Below, in pieces: positions 26,989-36,010 of a stretch of 64,000 nucleotides of DNA (position 1 is the first letter of the stretch; the number at the start of each line of letters is the position of its first letter). The notes below the pieces were generated by a model. It searched no databases. It was not told the origin of the DNA and worked only from the letters and a program-made list of their open reading frames with translations. Location: contig DATNPK010000089.1 of the NCBI GenBank assembly GCA_036703275.1, positions 186,001 through 250,000 of the forward strand, in the 5' to 3' direction. The DNA comes from Coleofasciculaceae cyanobacterium. GTDB taxonomy: Bacteria; Cyanobacteriota; Cyanobacteriia; Cyanobacteriales; Xenococcaceae. The translations under genes and the position numbers were made by a program.

Positions 26989-27260
26989 TATTGCCCTATT
27001 CCAGCAGCTATCAGCATTTCACGAGATACAGGCTTTTGATTCTGACAGCATTCAGCCAGTTGACCATTAACAACTACAGCAGGAATTCGATGAATTCCAT
27101 AGTTCGCTTTTTTTTCAAGACAATTATCAGTGGTATATTCCTCACGCAAATCGTAGATTTTCACTTCACAATTAGAGCAAGCTAAATCTCTGACCAGTTT
27201 GACGGTTTCATCACATAGAGGACAACCAGCAGTAAATACTTCAACTAAATTCTTGGACAT
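26988..27260 (-). CDS. Thioredoxin-like protein of a mercury-type cluster
   Basis: 90 aa, single thioredoxin/glutaredoxin fold. The redox motif is CPLC in VEVFTAGCPLCDETVKLV. A second cysteine set, LACSNCEVKIYDLREEY, and a C-terminal AECCQNQ give it an unusually high cysteine count for its size. The cis-Pro is in IHRIPAVVVNGQL. Proteins of this type accompany merR and mer transport genes and may shuttle or reduce metal-thiol complexes; that role is inferred. It is the first gene after the MerR-type promoter. Confidence 0.78.
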   Translation of the reverse strand: MSKNLVEVFTAGCPLCDETVKLVRDLACSNCEVKIYDLREEYTTDNCLEKKANYGIHRIPAVVVNGQLAECCQNQKPVSREMLIAAGIGQ

Positions 27261-27290
27261 TTTAGACCTCTGTTTAAATCTTCCAAGATT

Positions 27291-27322
27291 AGTCTAAACT
27301 TTATACCTAACTATAATGTCAA
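27291..27322 (-). promoter_or_regulatory. MerR-type promoter with operator dyad in an overlong spacer
   Basis: On the minus strand TTGACA (-35) is followed, after 20 bases, by TAGACT (-10). The spacer holds an imperfect dyad ACATTATA-GTTAGG-TATAAAGT. A 19-20 bp spacer with a central dyad is the hallmark of promoters that MerR-family activators untwist. It lies about 30 bp before the thioredoxin-like gene start. Confidence 0.65.
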
Positions 27323-27643
27323 GGGTTTATTCCTAACTTTTCTGTGAGCAACTTGACAAAAAAGCGATCGCCTCTTCAGTATGAAGACGAATCTGGGGGA
27401 CATCCCCAACTGATAAAATCCACCTATCTTCAATTTGTTCTAATTTCCAATTCCGATCTGATCGTTGGGACAGAATTAGCCAGTAGTTTGATTCCTGGCA
27501 CCGAGATAAAACCCAACGTTCTGGCTTGACTAACTACTGGATCGAGCAATTTGAAATCTAAAGCTGAATTTACCACCGTCATTAAAACTTTAAATTAACC
27601 TCATTAAAACTAGCTTAAGCGAGATACATTTTCTCCAGAGGCG
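27323..27643. other. Gene-poor gap between the mer-like and ars operons
   Basis: About 320 bases. Short frames exist on both strands. The minus-strand one (ATG near 27572, reading NSALDFKLLDPVVSQARTLGFISVPGIKLLANS before a stop) has some protein-like character and could be a relic, but I do not recognise it. No terminator is visible after arsC. Confidence 0.35.
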
Positions 27644-28039
27644 CTAACTAAATTGGTCAATTAATCTAGCCACTCGCTCTTTAATTTCATCTCTGACACG
27701 GTGAAACGTTTCAATAGGCTGTCTGTCTGGGTCATCTAATTCCCAATCTTCAAATACTGACTGTGTTACCCATTCAGCAGGTAAACCAGTACCACAGCCA
27801 CACATGGAAATAACGGCATCGTAATCATCAGCCTTAAAATTACTCAAAGGATCTGAGGTTTGCTTACTAATATCGATGCCAATTTCTGACATCACCTCAA
27901 TAGCCGTAGGGTGTACTCGACTGGCTTCTAAACCAGAAGATGTTACTTCTATTTTGCCCTCTCCTAATGCTCTGGGGAAACCTTCAGCCATTTGAGAACG
28001 ACAGGAATTACGACGACAGACAAACATAACTTTTTTCAT
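27644..28039 (-). CDS. arsC: Arsenate reductase, low-molecular-weight phosphatase type
   Basis: 131 aa. It reduces As(V) to As(III). The P-loop CRRNSCRSQMAEG (Cx5R) holds the nucleophilic cysteine, and a second thiol pair appears in ISMCGCGTGLP; the DPDR segment carries the conserved Asp. This layout matches the Synechocystis ArsC, which has the phosphatase fold but uses glutathione and glutaredoxin. It is the last gene of the run pstS-acr3-arsH-arsC, 11 bp after arsH, the same acr3-arsH-arsC order as the Synechocystis arsBHC operon. Confidence 0.93.
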   Translation of the reverse strand: MKKVMFVCRRNSCRSQMAEGFPRALGEGKIEVTSSGLEASRVHPTAIEVMSEIGIDISKQTSDPLSNFKADDYDAVISMCGCGTGLPAEWVTQSVFEDWELDDPDRQPIETFHRVRDEIKERVARLIDQFS

Positions 28040-28050
28040 GGTTTTTAAAA

Positions 28051-28674
28051 CTATTTATTGGCTGTTAATTCTTGGGCTTTTCTCTCGCTGTAACGGTCGG
28101 TCAAATAATCTACCCGATCTCGTAGTAGTAAGGTAAATTTATATAATTCCTCCATCACGTCTACTACCCTGTCTCGGTAAGCAGAATCTTTCATCGTGCC
28201 GTCTTCATGGAACTCTTGATAGGCTTTAGCTACCGAGGATTGATTGGGAATAGTAAACATCCGCATCCACCGTCCTAATATCCGCAGAGTATTAACGGCA
28301 TTAAACGACTGCGAACCACCGCTAACCTGCATCACTGCTAAAGTTTTGCCCTGAGTTGGACGTACCGAGCCAATAGTTAGAGGTATCCAGTCGATCTGAT
28401 TTTTGAGAATACCCGTAACATTGCCGTGCATCTCGGGAGAAGACCACACCTGACCTTCGGACCATAGGCTCAAGTCTCTCAACTCTTGCACTTTGGGATG
28501 GGTTTCTGCTACCTGTCCTCGTAGTGGTAGTTCTTGGGGATGAAAGAATTTAACTTCTGCCCCCATATCGGTAATAATTCGGGCTGCTTCTTCTGCTACG
28601 AGACGACTATAAGAACGCTCTCTTAAAGAGCCATATAAAAATAGAATTCTCGGTGGATGGTCGAAATTGGTCAT
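28051..28674 (-). CDS. arsH: ArsH, NADPH-dependent FMN reductase / organoarsenical oxidase
   Basis: 207 aa flavodoxin-fold protein. [27 protein letters not shown] is the FMN phosphate-binding start. [23 protein letters not shown] and [32 protein letters not shown] are ArsH signatures. ArsH oxidises trivalent methylarsenicals and phenylarsenicals to less toxic pentavalent forms and can reduce quinones or Cr(VI). Middle gene of the arsenic operon, 24 bp after acr3 and 11 bp before arsC. Confidence 0.94.
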   Translation of the reverse strand: MTNFDHPPRILFLYGSLRERSYSRLVAEEAARIITDMGAEVKFFHPQELPLRGQVAETHPKVQELRDLSLWSEGQVWSSPEMHGNVTGILKNQIDWIPLTIGSVRPTQGKTLAVMQVSGGSQSFNAVNTLRILGRWMRMFTIPNQSSVAKAYQEFHEDGTMKDSAYRDRVVDVMEELYKFTLLLRDRVDYLTDRYSERKAQELTANK

Positions 28675-28698
28675 GGTTAAATCTGTACTACAGCAAAG

Positions 28699-29853
28699 TT
28701 ATCGATAAGGACTTGCACAGCGAGGGTCGAGTAAGGTCGCTTTTTCGGGTTGTCTGGGAAACCAATTAGCTGTGCGCTTACAGAATTCCACCAGCATCAA
28801 CATTACCGGTACTTCAATCAGTACTCCTACAACTGTTGCTAAAGCTGCACCAGAATTAAGACCGAATAAAATAACTGCCGTCGCGATCGCAACTTCAAAA
28901 TGGTTACTTGCCCCAATTAAGGCAGCGGGGGCTGCATCTTCGTAATGAAACCCTAATTTCAAGGCTGCAACGTAGGTAATAAAGAAGATAAAGTTAGTCT
29001 GTAGAAATAACGGTACGGCAATTAAAAGAATATGTAGAGGATTATTGACAATTAATTCCCCTTTAAAAGCAAACAGCAGAACTAGAGTTAAAAGTAATGC
29101 TGCGATCGCCACTGGAGAAAGATAGTGCAAAAACTTCTCTTCAAACCAACGTCTTCCTTGATGGTGAAAAATCCAGTAACGGCTGAAAACTCCTGCTGCT
29201 AGAGGTAAACCGACATAAATCAAAACTGATAAAACAATCGTTTCCCAAGGTACAGTAAGATTATTAGCTGAAAGCAACCATTTACCCAGAGGTGCATAGA
29301 GAAACAGCATCGCTAGGGAGTTAACTGCTACCATTACCAAAGTATGTCCTTGGTTACTGTAGGATAAATAGCCCCACATCAGTACCATTGCCGTACAGGG
29401 AGCAATCCCTAGTAAAATCGTCCCTGCTATATAGGAATTAGCCAGGGTAACTTCTACACCCCGTATTAATTCTGTTTCTGATAACCAAGATTGAAATAGC
29501 CAACCGAGGAAAAACTGAGAAAACGCCACCATTGTAAAGGGTTTAATCAGCCAGTTGATTACCAAAGTTAATAATACTGGTTTCGGAGATTTTGCGGCTT
29601 TTTTCGCTTGGGAAAAGTCAATTTTCACCATGATCGGATACATCATGAAAAATAGACAGATAGCAATAGGAATTGAAACGTTATAAACGCTCATCGCATC
29701 CAAGGATTGAGCCACCCCAGGGAAAAGTTTGCCTAAAGCAATCCCCGCAACAATACACAGAGCTACCCAAAGAGTAAGATATTTCTCAAAGAAACTAAGC
29801 TGACTGCCAGCTTTAACAGCTTTAGCGTTGATTTGTGAGTTTTCTGGGTTCAT
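28699..29853 (-). CDS. acr3: Arsenite efflux transporter, ACR3 family
   Basis: 384 aa, ten hydrophobic segments. It exports As(III) across the plasma membrane with proton antiport. Family blocks are [24 protein letters not shown] (the conserved arsenite-binding Cys in APCTAMV) and [42 protein letters not shown]. In Synechocystis the same protein is named ArsB, but it is of the ACR3 rather than E. coli ArsB type. It starts 20 bp after pstS and precedes arsH and arsC, so it shares the ArsR-controlled promoter. Confidence 0.95.
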   Translation of the reverse strand: MNPENSQINAKAVKAGSQLSFFEKYLTLWVALCIVAGIALGKLFPGVAQSLDAMSVYNVSIPIAICLFFMMYPIMVKIDFSQAKKAAKSPKPVLLTLVINWLIKPFTMVAFSQFFLGWLFQSWLSETELIRGVEVTLANSYIAGTILLGIAPCTAMVLMWGYLSYSNQGHTLVMVAVNSLAMLFLYAPLGKWLLSANNLTVPWETIVLSVLIYVGLPLAAGVFSRYWIFHHQGRRWFEEKFLHYLSPVAIAALLLTLVLLFAFKGELIVNNPLHILLIAVPLFLQTNFIFFITYVAALKLGFHYEDAAPAALIGASNHFEVAIATAVILFGLNSGAALATVVGVLIEVPVMLMLVEFCKRTANWFPRQPEKATLLDPRCASPYR

Positions 29854-29873
29854 AGAAATTACTTGTTTAAGAA

Positions 29874-30896
29874 TTAATATTGGGCTTGTCTCCGCAAGAG
29901 TTCGGGTATGCTTACATTGAACTGAGATTGACCATCAAAAACAGTTCCTACTTCACCTCTGTAAAAGGTAACTTCATTGATTTGATAAGCTTCATCAGGT
30001 AGGGGAACATAGCCTACTTGACTAACAATCTTTGAAGCATTTTCGAGATAGAATTCTGTAAATCTAACCAATGCCTCATTTTCTCTAGCAGCAGCGTTGA
30101 CGTAGACAAATAGAGGACGAGCTAAAGGTTGATACTGAGATTGCTCGACTGTTTCTACTGAGGGTAAAACTGCTCCTTCCCCGCTATCAACAGCTACAGC
30201 TTTCATTTCAGCAGCACGTTGTTCGTAGTAAGCTAAACCAAAGTAACCCAAAGCATTAGGATCTTGGCTTACTCCTTTTACTAAGACATCATCATCTTCA
30301 CTCTTGGTAACATCGCTACGACTTGCCCCTGCTTCTCCGACTATAGCTTCGGTAAAATAATCAAAAGTCCCTGAATCTTCACCAGGAGCATAGAAATTAA
30401 GCGGTGTATCGGGAAAACTCGGTCTTACCTGATTCCAACGAGTAATTTTTCCTTGAGCGTCGGGCGACCAAATTTTAGCCAACTCTTCGGTGGTAATCGA
30501 ACTAAGCCAATTGTTAGCTGGATTAACAACTACAGTCAGCGCATCAAAAGCTACGGGTAACTCTATGTATGCCACCCCTGCTTCTCGGCAGGCTTCCATT
30601 TCTTTTAGTTGGATTGGACGAGAAGCATTATTAATCTCGGTTTCTCCACTACAGAATTTATCAAAACCACCACCAGTCCCCGAAAAATTGACCTCAATAT
30701 CTACTGGTTTCTTTCGACTGGCTTGATAATCTTCGACAATTTTCTGAGTGATGGGATAGACGGTACTAGACCCATCAATCTTTATTGATTGGTTTTCTTG
30801 AGCAGTTAGAGAGTTAGTAAAACTCAGCCAAGCTACTGTTAACCCTAAACTAACAACCAGAATTGAGGTTAATTGTGTTTTGTCTCGAGCATTCAT
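29874..30896 (-). CDS. pstS: PstS-family phosphate-binding protein in the arsenic operon
   Basis: 340 aa periplasmic binding protein with an N-terminal signal region (about residues 1-32, ending SLTAQ). Anion-binding blocks are [41 protein letters not shown] and the SGTFDYF loop, as in PstS/SphX. It opens the operon 20 bp ahead of acr3 and lies behind an ArsR-type operator (30937-30960). Expression should therefore follow arsenite rather than phosphate starvation. No pstCAB is nearby. Possible roles are binding arsenate or protecting phosphate uptake under arsenate; neither is shown by sequence. Confidence 0.88.
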   Translation of the reverse strand: MNARDKTQLTSILVVSLGLTVAWLSFTNSLTAQENQSIKIDGSSTVYPITQKIVEDYQASRKKPVDIEVNFSGTGGGFDKFCSGETEINNASRPIQLKEMEACREAGVAYIELPVAFDALTVVVNPANNWLSSITTEELAKIWSPDAQGKITRWNQVRPSFPDTPLNFYAPGEDSGTFDYFTEAIVGEAGASRSDVTKSEDDDVLVKGVSQDPNALGYFGLAYYEQRAAEMKAVAVDSGEGAVLPSVETVEQSQYQPLARPLFVYVNAAARENEALVRFTEFYLENASKIVSQVGYVPLPDEAYQINEVTFYRGEVGTVFDGQSQFNVSIPELLRRQAQY

Positions 30897-30936
30897 TTTT
30901 ACTTACTCCACTAGAAATCGCAGGAGTAGTTTTATC

Positions 30937-30960
30937 ATATATCAAGTTTAGTTGATATAT
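30937..30960. promoter_or_regulatory. ArsR operator upstream of the pstS-acr3-arsH-arsC operon
   Basis: ATATATCAA-GTTTAG-TTGATATAT is a perfect 9-bp dyad with a 6-bp spacer. It contains ATCAA-N6-TTGAT, the form described for Synechocystis ArsR. It ends about 40 bp before the pstS start, where it could cover the promoter. Confidence 0.85.
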
Positions 30961-31062
30961 AAAAAAATGTTGATGCGTTAGATTCTAAGGTGTAGAGTTT
31001 TAATTTAAACAGCACCAACTATGACTATATGCGTTTATACGCTCGATAAAAGCCTTAAAAAA

Positions 31063-31383
31063 TTACTTACAGCTTCTCGCTGGTAATATGTCGCCCAAAC
31101 GTCGATATTCAGCCAAATACTGTTCGAGAATGACAAATTGAGCCAAATTAAGACTATAGTACATCCAACGACCTTCTTGACGAGAACGAATTAAGTTAGC
31201 TTCTTTGAGATTTTTGAGATGAAAAGATAATTTGGATTGGCTAACCTCAAGTTTTTCGCATAGTTCACACACACAAAGTTCTTGAGAACGCAGTAGTTCA
31301 ATGATTTGTATTCTCAAAGGATCCGAAAGCGCGCGAAAACCTGCCCAAACCAAAGTAGAGTCTTGAGTAGTAACTTGTTGCAT
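31063..31383 (-). CDS. arsR: ArsR/SmtB-family arsenic-responsive repressor
   Basis: 106 aa from ATG at 31383 (MQQVTTQDSTLVWAGF); a TTG at 31419 would add 12 residues. The winged helix is ALSDPLRIQIIELLRSQELCVCELCEKLEVSQSKLSFHLKNLKEANLI. The ELCVCELC motif in helix 3 supplies the As(III)/Sb(III) cysteines. Binding releases the repressor from DNA. A further Cys lies near the C-terminus (ARSCK). Operators lie at its own start (31382-31397) and before pstS (30937-30960), so it represses itself and the operon. It is just upstream, on the same strand. Confidence 0.92.
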   Translation of the reverse strand: MQQVTTQDSTLVWAGFRALSDPLRIQIIELLRSQELCVCELCEKLEVSQSKLSFHLKNLKEANLIRSRQEGRWMYYSLNLAQFVILEQYLAEYRRLGDILPARSCK

Positions 31384-31397
31384 CAAAGTTTGTTGAT
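31382..31397. promoter_or_regulatory. ArsR operator overlapping the arsR start codon
   Basis: On the minus strand ATCAA-CAAACT-TTGAT runs straight into the G of the arsR ATG. It matches ATCAA-N6-TTGAT exactly. The position implies tight autoregulation. It also means the mRNA leader is very short, or that the operator acts as a roadblock just inside the transcript. Confidence 0.75.
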
Positions 31398-31445
31398 ATG
31401 TTTTTTTTATTCTAATCAATTATTAATTGACCAGCTATCCGAAGT

Positions 31446-32054
31446 CTAGTTATCAAATGTTTTTTTCCGACGCTTAATTATCCAGTAAATAGAAGTTATG
31501 AGAACTAAGGTTAAAACGATCCAAGAAAATGGTTTGAGATATATACTAATCCGTTCGTAATTTTCACCCAAAATATAGCCTGAATACGTAAGTAATATTA
31601 CCCAAACAATTGAGCCTGCTGTTGAATAAATCAAAAAAGACAGCAAAGGCATTTTGCTAATCCCTGCGGGAATAGAAATGTAAGTTCTGATTCCTGGTAC
31701 TAAACGACCGATCGCAGTTGCTGCATAACCTCGGCGATCGAACCAGCGTTTTGCTTTCTCTACATCTTCTCCAGATACTGTTAACCATTTGCCATGCTTA
31801 TCGGCAATTTTTTTGGTTCGCTTTAAGCCCCAGTACTTGCCTAAAAAATACCAGGGAGTCGCTCCAAGTACCGATCCGATCGTTCCAGCCATGACTACAA
31901 ATATAAACTCTAGTTTTCCTTGAGTTACAGTGAAACCAGCCAAAGGCATAATCAATTCAGAAGGAATTGGCGGAAATATATTTTCTAATGCCATTAATAA
32001 AGCAATTCCTATATAACCGAGAGAATTAATTGTATTAATAATAGATTCAAACAT
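31446..32054 (-). CDS. DedA-family membrane protein
   Basis: 202 aa with about five hydrophobic segments. FPPIPSELIMPLAGF and the F/Y-x(3)-GR-(L/F)-VPGIRTYISIPAGISKM stretch, here AIGRLVPGIRTYISIPAG, are the DedA/VTT hallmarks. The family flips lipid carriers such as undecaprenyl phosphate or supports membrane homeostasis and drug or selenite tolerance. It lies directly upstream of arsR on the same strand (62 bp gap with the 31383 start). Any link to arsenic is positional only. Confidence 0.9.
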   Translation of the reverse strand: MFESIINTINSLGYIGIALLMALENIFPPIPSELIMPLAGFTVTQGKLEFIFVVMAGTIGSVLGATPWYFLGKYWGLKRTKKIADKHGKWLTVSGEDVEKAKRWFDRRGYAATAIGRLVPGIRTYISIPAGISKMPLLSFLIYSTAGSIVWVILLTYSGYILGENYERISIYLKPFSWIVLTLVLITSIYWIIKRRKKTFDN

Positions 32055-32856
32055 TTAATTATTATTTGATAACTTTAATTGAGTCAGGTTTTTCAAGATC
32101 TCAATAATTATTGTTAGAAAATTGAAAATTTTTCTGATTCGCAATTTATATTCGATCGCTCAAACATAAATTTAGTCTGTCTTTGCCCAGGGTACTCAAG
32201 AACTTGATTTGAGCGTGAAGAGAATTTAGAATAAACAAAATTTATTGACAACTCGAGTTTCTTGGTTTTTCAGCTAAAGAACAACGTCACTTTTAATAAA
32301 TTCCCACAATTTAATTGGTTGAAGTTTATTGAAAGTTGATTAAAATATTAGCTTTTAAACAAACAATTACATTCTTATATTTTTAATATGTACAGTAATA
32401 AGTGCATCCCACTCTGGATGTAGATCGATCTAGCGGTTTAGTGAATTACCAAAGCATGATTAGTTTATTTCAGGCAAAAAATAATAGTGCTTATGAAGTA
32501 TATTTGAACTATTATTAGAAAATATACGTAAATAGACTGCAAATCAAATTGAATTAAGTAGGATCACGGTTGATTTTGCTCTAAATAAAAAGCCTAATAT
32601 AGGTTATAGCTCGAAATAAAACAAAGCTATTGCAGTAAGAATGCATTAAAAACCAGTCTTTAAGTGATTAGGAAATATTACTCAGCCATGAGATAAAGCA
32701 AATAATCACCCGATCTGGAAAATATTCATTTTTACATTTTCAATCATTTTAGTAAATCTGCAAGTATTACATAATTCAAACTTCTTGAGAGTATTTACTA
32801 ATAATCACCATCCAAAACAATAGTGTTAAATAATTATTTCTACCCAGGAGTCCACC
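32055..32856. other. Long AT-rich intergenic region
   Basis: About 800 bases with no open frame of coding character and no strong hairpin followed by a T-run. It separates the dedA promoter side (minus strand) from a small plus-strand gene. It may hold promoters for both; I cannot pick one out with confidence. Confidence 0.5.
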
Positions 32857-33057
32857 ATGAAAATTCAGAATGTAATCGGAATTGATGGCTATACTTTATT
32901 GATTTATCGTTCTTTGGATCAGCTTTATCGTTTTAGTATTATTGACTTCTCAGGAATTGCATTTAACTTCGACAGCATCTTTCTAACCGCAGAAGAGGCA
33001 AATGTCAAAGGACGCGCAGCGGTAGAAATTGCCTGTGAATTTGATGGTAATCTTTAA
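32857..33057 (+). CDS. Small conserved-looking protein of unknown function
   Basis: 66 aa, MKIQNVIGIDGYTLLIYRSLDQLYRFSIIDFSG... ending EIACEFDGNL. A strong ribosome site (CCAGGAG) lies 7 bases upstream of the ATG. The composition is that of a real soluble protein: balanced charges, a hydrophobic strand pattern, one Cys. No signal or membrane segment. It stands alone between two long non-coding gaps. I do not recognise a named family. Confidence 0.65.
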   Translation: MKIQNVIGIDGYTLLIYRSLDQLYRFSIIDFSGIAFNFDSIFLTAEEANVKGRAAVEIACEFDGNL

Positions 33058-33453
33058 TAAGCTTGAGACATAATCAGAGCCAAAGCTTCGGTGCGATCGC
33101 TTAGGTAGATTGACGATTAAATGGTAACTTGTGCTACGAACAATAAAAGATTAAGTTTTTTAAATGAGCATTTTACCTATAATTAATGAATAAACTTCAC
33201 CAGGTCTTAGTTAAACCCGAAGCTTGCTTCTATGGCTATCTAAAGTTTCTTTACTTGTCTGCTACATAAGTCTTTACCATTAATATTACCATTAATCATA
33301 GTGCGGCATTAATGAAAGGAGAAATAACCAGAACTCTATAGCTATCGAAATTGATTACTCATTTAGTTCCCTATGGCATTACTATTGATGGTCAACATAC
33401 AGGTCGTTCTCGCAGTTGCGATTGAGAACTAATTAAATACTACGTTTTAAAAC
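33058..33453. other. Gap with a possible gene relic
   Basis: About 400 bases. Between 33313 and 33460 the plus strand reads MKGEITRTL, stop, LSKLITHLVPYGITIDGQHTGRSRSCD, stop, ELIKYYVLKHGFYGKRG, with GGAG ahead of the ATG. The pieces in one frame, broken by TAG and TGA, look like a decayed gene that I cannot identify. Nothing else is seen. Confidence 0.3.
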
Positions 33454-34668
33454 ATGGTTTTTACGGTAAAAGAGGCTAAATCAGTTAATTTTGGTCAAAT
33501 ACGATTAGAAATACGCAATTTGCAGCAGAGTTTGGTAGAGTGGCGACGCAGACTGCATCAAAAACCCGAATTAGCTTTTGAAGAGCAGATTACGGCCGAG
33601 TTTATTCGGCAAAAACTTGAAGAATGGGATATTCCTCACCAAACCGAGATTGCCAAAACAGGCATTACTGCTACTATTTCCAGCAACCGTTCTGGAAAAG
33701 TTTTAGCAATTCGTGCTGATATGGATGCTTTACCAATTCAAGAGGCCAATGAAGTAGCTTATCGATCGCAACACGAGGGCAAAATGCACGCCTGCGGACA
33801 TGATGGACATACAGCGATCGCTCTGGGTACAGCGTACTATCTCAATCAGCACAAAGCCGACTGGCAGGGAACGGTAAAAATTATCTTTCAGCCAGCGGAA
33901 GAAGGGCCTGGGGGAGCTAAACCCATGATTGAAGCAGGAGTCTTACGTAACCCCGATGTTGATGCCATTATTGGCTTACACCTGTGGAATAATCTGCCTT
34001 TGGGAACTATAGGAGTTCGCCCTGGAGCATTTATGGCTGCGGTGGAATGCTTTCGCTGCCAGGTTTTCGGGAAGGGTGGTCATGGAGCAATGCCCGATCA
34101 AACCGTAGATTCAATTGTAGTAGCCAGTCAGATCGTTAATGCCCTACAAACAATTGTGGCGCGGAATGTTAAGCCTTTGGATGCTGCTGTAGTTACCGTA
34201 GGAGAATTACACGCAGGCACAGCTTTGAATGTAATTGCGGATACCGCTAAAATGAGTGGTACGATTCGCTATTTTAATCCAGAATTAGAAAGCCTGATTC
34301 GAGATCGGCTAGAGGCAATTATTTCTGGTGTTTGTCAAATGCACGATGCAAAATATGAACTCAACCATTGGCAACTGTATCCCCCGACGGTTAATGACAA
34401 TGCGATCGCTGAATTAGTTCGCTCGGTAGCAGTGGAAGTAGTAGAAACTCCTTTAGGAGTAGTGCCAGAGTGTCAAACTATGGGTGGAGAAGATATGTCC
34501 TTCTTTTTAAATGAAGTACCTGGATGCTATTTCTTTTTAGGTTCGGCTAATCCAGCCAAGGGTTTGGCATATCCACACCATCATCCCCGCTTTGATTTTG
34601 ATGAGACTGCTCTGAGCATGGGAGTAGAAATGTTTGTCCGTTGTGTAGAAAAGTTTTTGAATGATTGA
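33454..34668 (+). CDS. M20-family amidohydrolase (IAA-amino-acid/hippurate hydrolase type)
   Basis: 404 aa soluble metallopeptidase that cleaves N-acyl or amide-linked amino acids. Metal-site motifs are HACGHDGHTAIALG, QPAEEGPGGAKPMIEAG (catalytic Glu-Glu), IGLHLWNNLPLGTIGVRPG and the final His in AYPHHHPRFDFDE. The lid/dimer domain follows FGKGGHGAMPDQTVDSI. Relatives release auxin from conjugates in plants, or act on N-acetyl amino acids. In cyanobacteria the natural substrate is uncertain. ATG at 33454 fits the family N-terminus (LVEWRRRLHQKPELAFEE). Confidence 0.93.
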   Translation: MVFTVKEAKSVNFGQIRLEIRNLQQSLVEWRRRLHQKPELAFEEQITAEFIRQKLEEWDIPHQTEIAKTGITATISSNRSGKVLAIRADMDALPIQEANEVAYRSQHEGKMHACGHDGHTAIALGTAYYLNQHKADWQGTVKIIFQPAEEGPGGAKPMIEAGVLRNPDVDAIIGLHLWNNLPLGTIGVRPGAFMAAVECFRCQVFGKGGHGAMPDQTVDSIVVASQIVNALQTIVARNVKPLDAAVVTVGELHAGTALNVIADTAKMSGTIRYFNPELESLIRDRLEAIISGVCQMHDAKYELNHWQLYPPTVNDNAIAELVRSVAVEVVETPLGVVPECQTMGGEDMSFFLNEVPGCYFFLGSANPAKGLAYPHHHPRFDFDETALSMGVEMFVRCVEKFLND

Positions 34669-34698
34669 AAAATCGCTATCGCTGTGATCGAGGGATAA

Positions 34699-34718
34699 TT
34701 TGACCGTGAACGGTCAAA
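34699..34718. terminator. Small hairpin between convergent genes, possible terminator
   Basis: TTTGACCGT-GA-ACGGTCAAA is a perfect 9-bp stem between the convergent amidohydrolase and serine hydrolase genes. No long T-run follows on either strand, so termination would be weak. A similar TTTTGACC/GGTCAAAA hairpin lies at 36283-36309. Confidence 0.4.
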
Positions 34719-34732
34719 AGTATTATCTTGGC

Positions 34733-36010
34733 TTATCTATCTACAGTAAAAGAACTCGTTTGAGAATTTTTAAAATACTGATAGGTAGTGCGGGATGCCT
34801 CCTGGATAAATTCTTTAGCCTCAAGAGAATTATCTGGACGTTTAACTAACATAGAAGCTATGTAGCGTTTCCCGCTGGGCATATCAATAATGCCAACATC
34901 TCCCAACACAGGCTTGATATCTCCTGTTTTATGAGCAATAATTGCGTTTGATTCTAAACCTTCGGGTAGCAAAGTATTTCTGACGATATTACGCATAATA
35001 TATAAAAGCCGATCGCGCGATCGCGAAGAAATTATATTTCCATTGTCAATCTTGACTAGTATATTGCCTAAATCTTCAGGGGTAGTGGTGTTAGTTCCAG
35101 TTAAATCTGGCAAGGGATTTCGCAATCTAGTTGCTTTTAAACCCATTTTGTCAAATCGCTGGTTTAATTGCTCCATTCCCCCTAAGCGTTTAATTAGCAT
35201 ATTAGTAGCAGTATTGTCACTAATCGTCATCATTTTATCGGCAGTCTCTAAGGCAGAAAACTTAGTTCCTGCTTTTTCGTACTGCATATTGCCAGAGCCT
35301 TCAGCAATAACATCTTCAGTAATGGTCAAGGGTTCTTCTAGCTTAATTTTGCCTTGGTCTACATCCTGAAAAAATGCTACCAAAATAGGCAGTTTGATCG
35401 TGCTGGCAGCAGCAATTATTGCGTCTCCTTTAATACTGACAAAACCTTTAGTATCTAGATCCACGATAAAAATTTCAGGCTCAAGGTCAGGATAGCGGGC
35501 GGCTAACTGCTGTAAATTAGATTTGAGAGTAATTAGTTCTTTGCCTAGTGATGCGATCGCAAATAAGTCATCCAATTTACTCTTAGTCTGGGAATTTGCT
35601 GCTACTGCGGTAAGAATATGAGAATTGTCTGGAGCGGCAGTTTTGAACGAGCCTGCTATAGAAACTAATGTCCCCAAAATTGTACTTAATCCCACGGCAA
35701 TTGTTATGGCATAGATAGCCGAACGTAAAGCCAATCGAGGTTTTTTTGGTTGGATAAGTGAATTTTTTTTAGCACTACCAGATTTAGCAACAGGATTTTT
35801 TTTAGCAGCTAAGCTTGGCTTTAGTCGCGGATTATTATCTACTATTGCTTTGGCTTGAGCTTTTTTGCGCTTAGATTTAACTAAATTCTTAGCTCCAGCA
35901 GAATCACCTTTAAAATTGAATAAGCCGCGACCTTTTTGATTGACTTGACGCTTAGATCCAGCTTTAGCACCTATAGCTCTGGTAAGAGGATTTTTGCCTT
36001 TGCGATTCAC
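34733..36010 (-). CDS. Serine hydrolase of the class A beta-lactamase family, membrane-anchored
   Basis: 425 aa. The start is GTG at 36010, with CAGGAG six bases upstream; a TTG at 36016 touches that site and is unlikely. Residues 1-95 are extremely Lys/Arg-rich, followed by one membrane segment (about 97-120), so a basic cytoplasmic tail and a periplasmic enzyme are predicted. Catalytic motifs are AASTIKLP (SxxK), ISDNTATNM (SDN) and AHKTGDIKP (KTG). The ExxLN glutamate of true class A beta-lactamases is not visible where expected (RLRNPLPDLTGTNTTTPEDL). A peptidoglycan peptidase role is at least as likely as resistance. Confidence 0.85.
   Translation of the reverse strand: MNRKGKNPLTRAIGAKAGSKRQVNQKGRGLFNFKGDSAGAKNLVKSKRKKAQAKAIVDNNPRLKPSLAAKKNPVAKSGSAKKNSLIQPKKPRLALRSAIYAITIAVGLSTILGTLVSIAGSFKTAAPDNSHILTAVAANSQTKSKLDDLFAIASLGKELITLKSNLQQLAARYPDLEPEIFIVDLDTKGFVSIKGDAIIAAASTIKLPILVAFFQDVDQGKIKLEEPLTITEDVIAEGSGNMQYEKAGTKFSALETADKMMTISDNTATNMLIKRLGGMEQLNQRFDKMGLKATRLRNPLPDLTGTNTTTPEDLGNILVKIDNGNIISSRSRDRLLYIMRNIVRNTLLPEGLESNAIIAHKTGDIKPVLGDVGIIDMPSGKRYIASMLVKRPDNSLEAKEFIQEASRTTYQYFKNSQTSSFTVDR

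Noticed and set aside
27344-27529. 61-codon open frame on the plus strand in the mer/ars gap
   Set aside because: GTG start without a ribosome site, no recognisable composition or family, and it overlaps a competing minus-strand frame.
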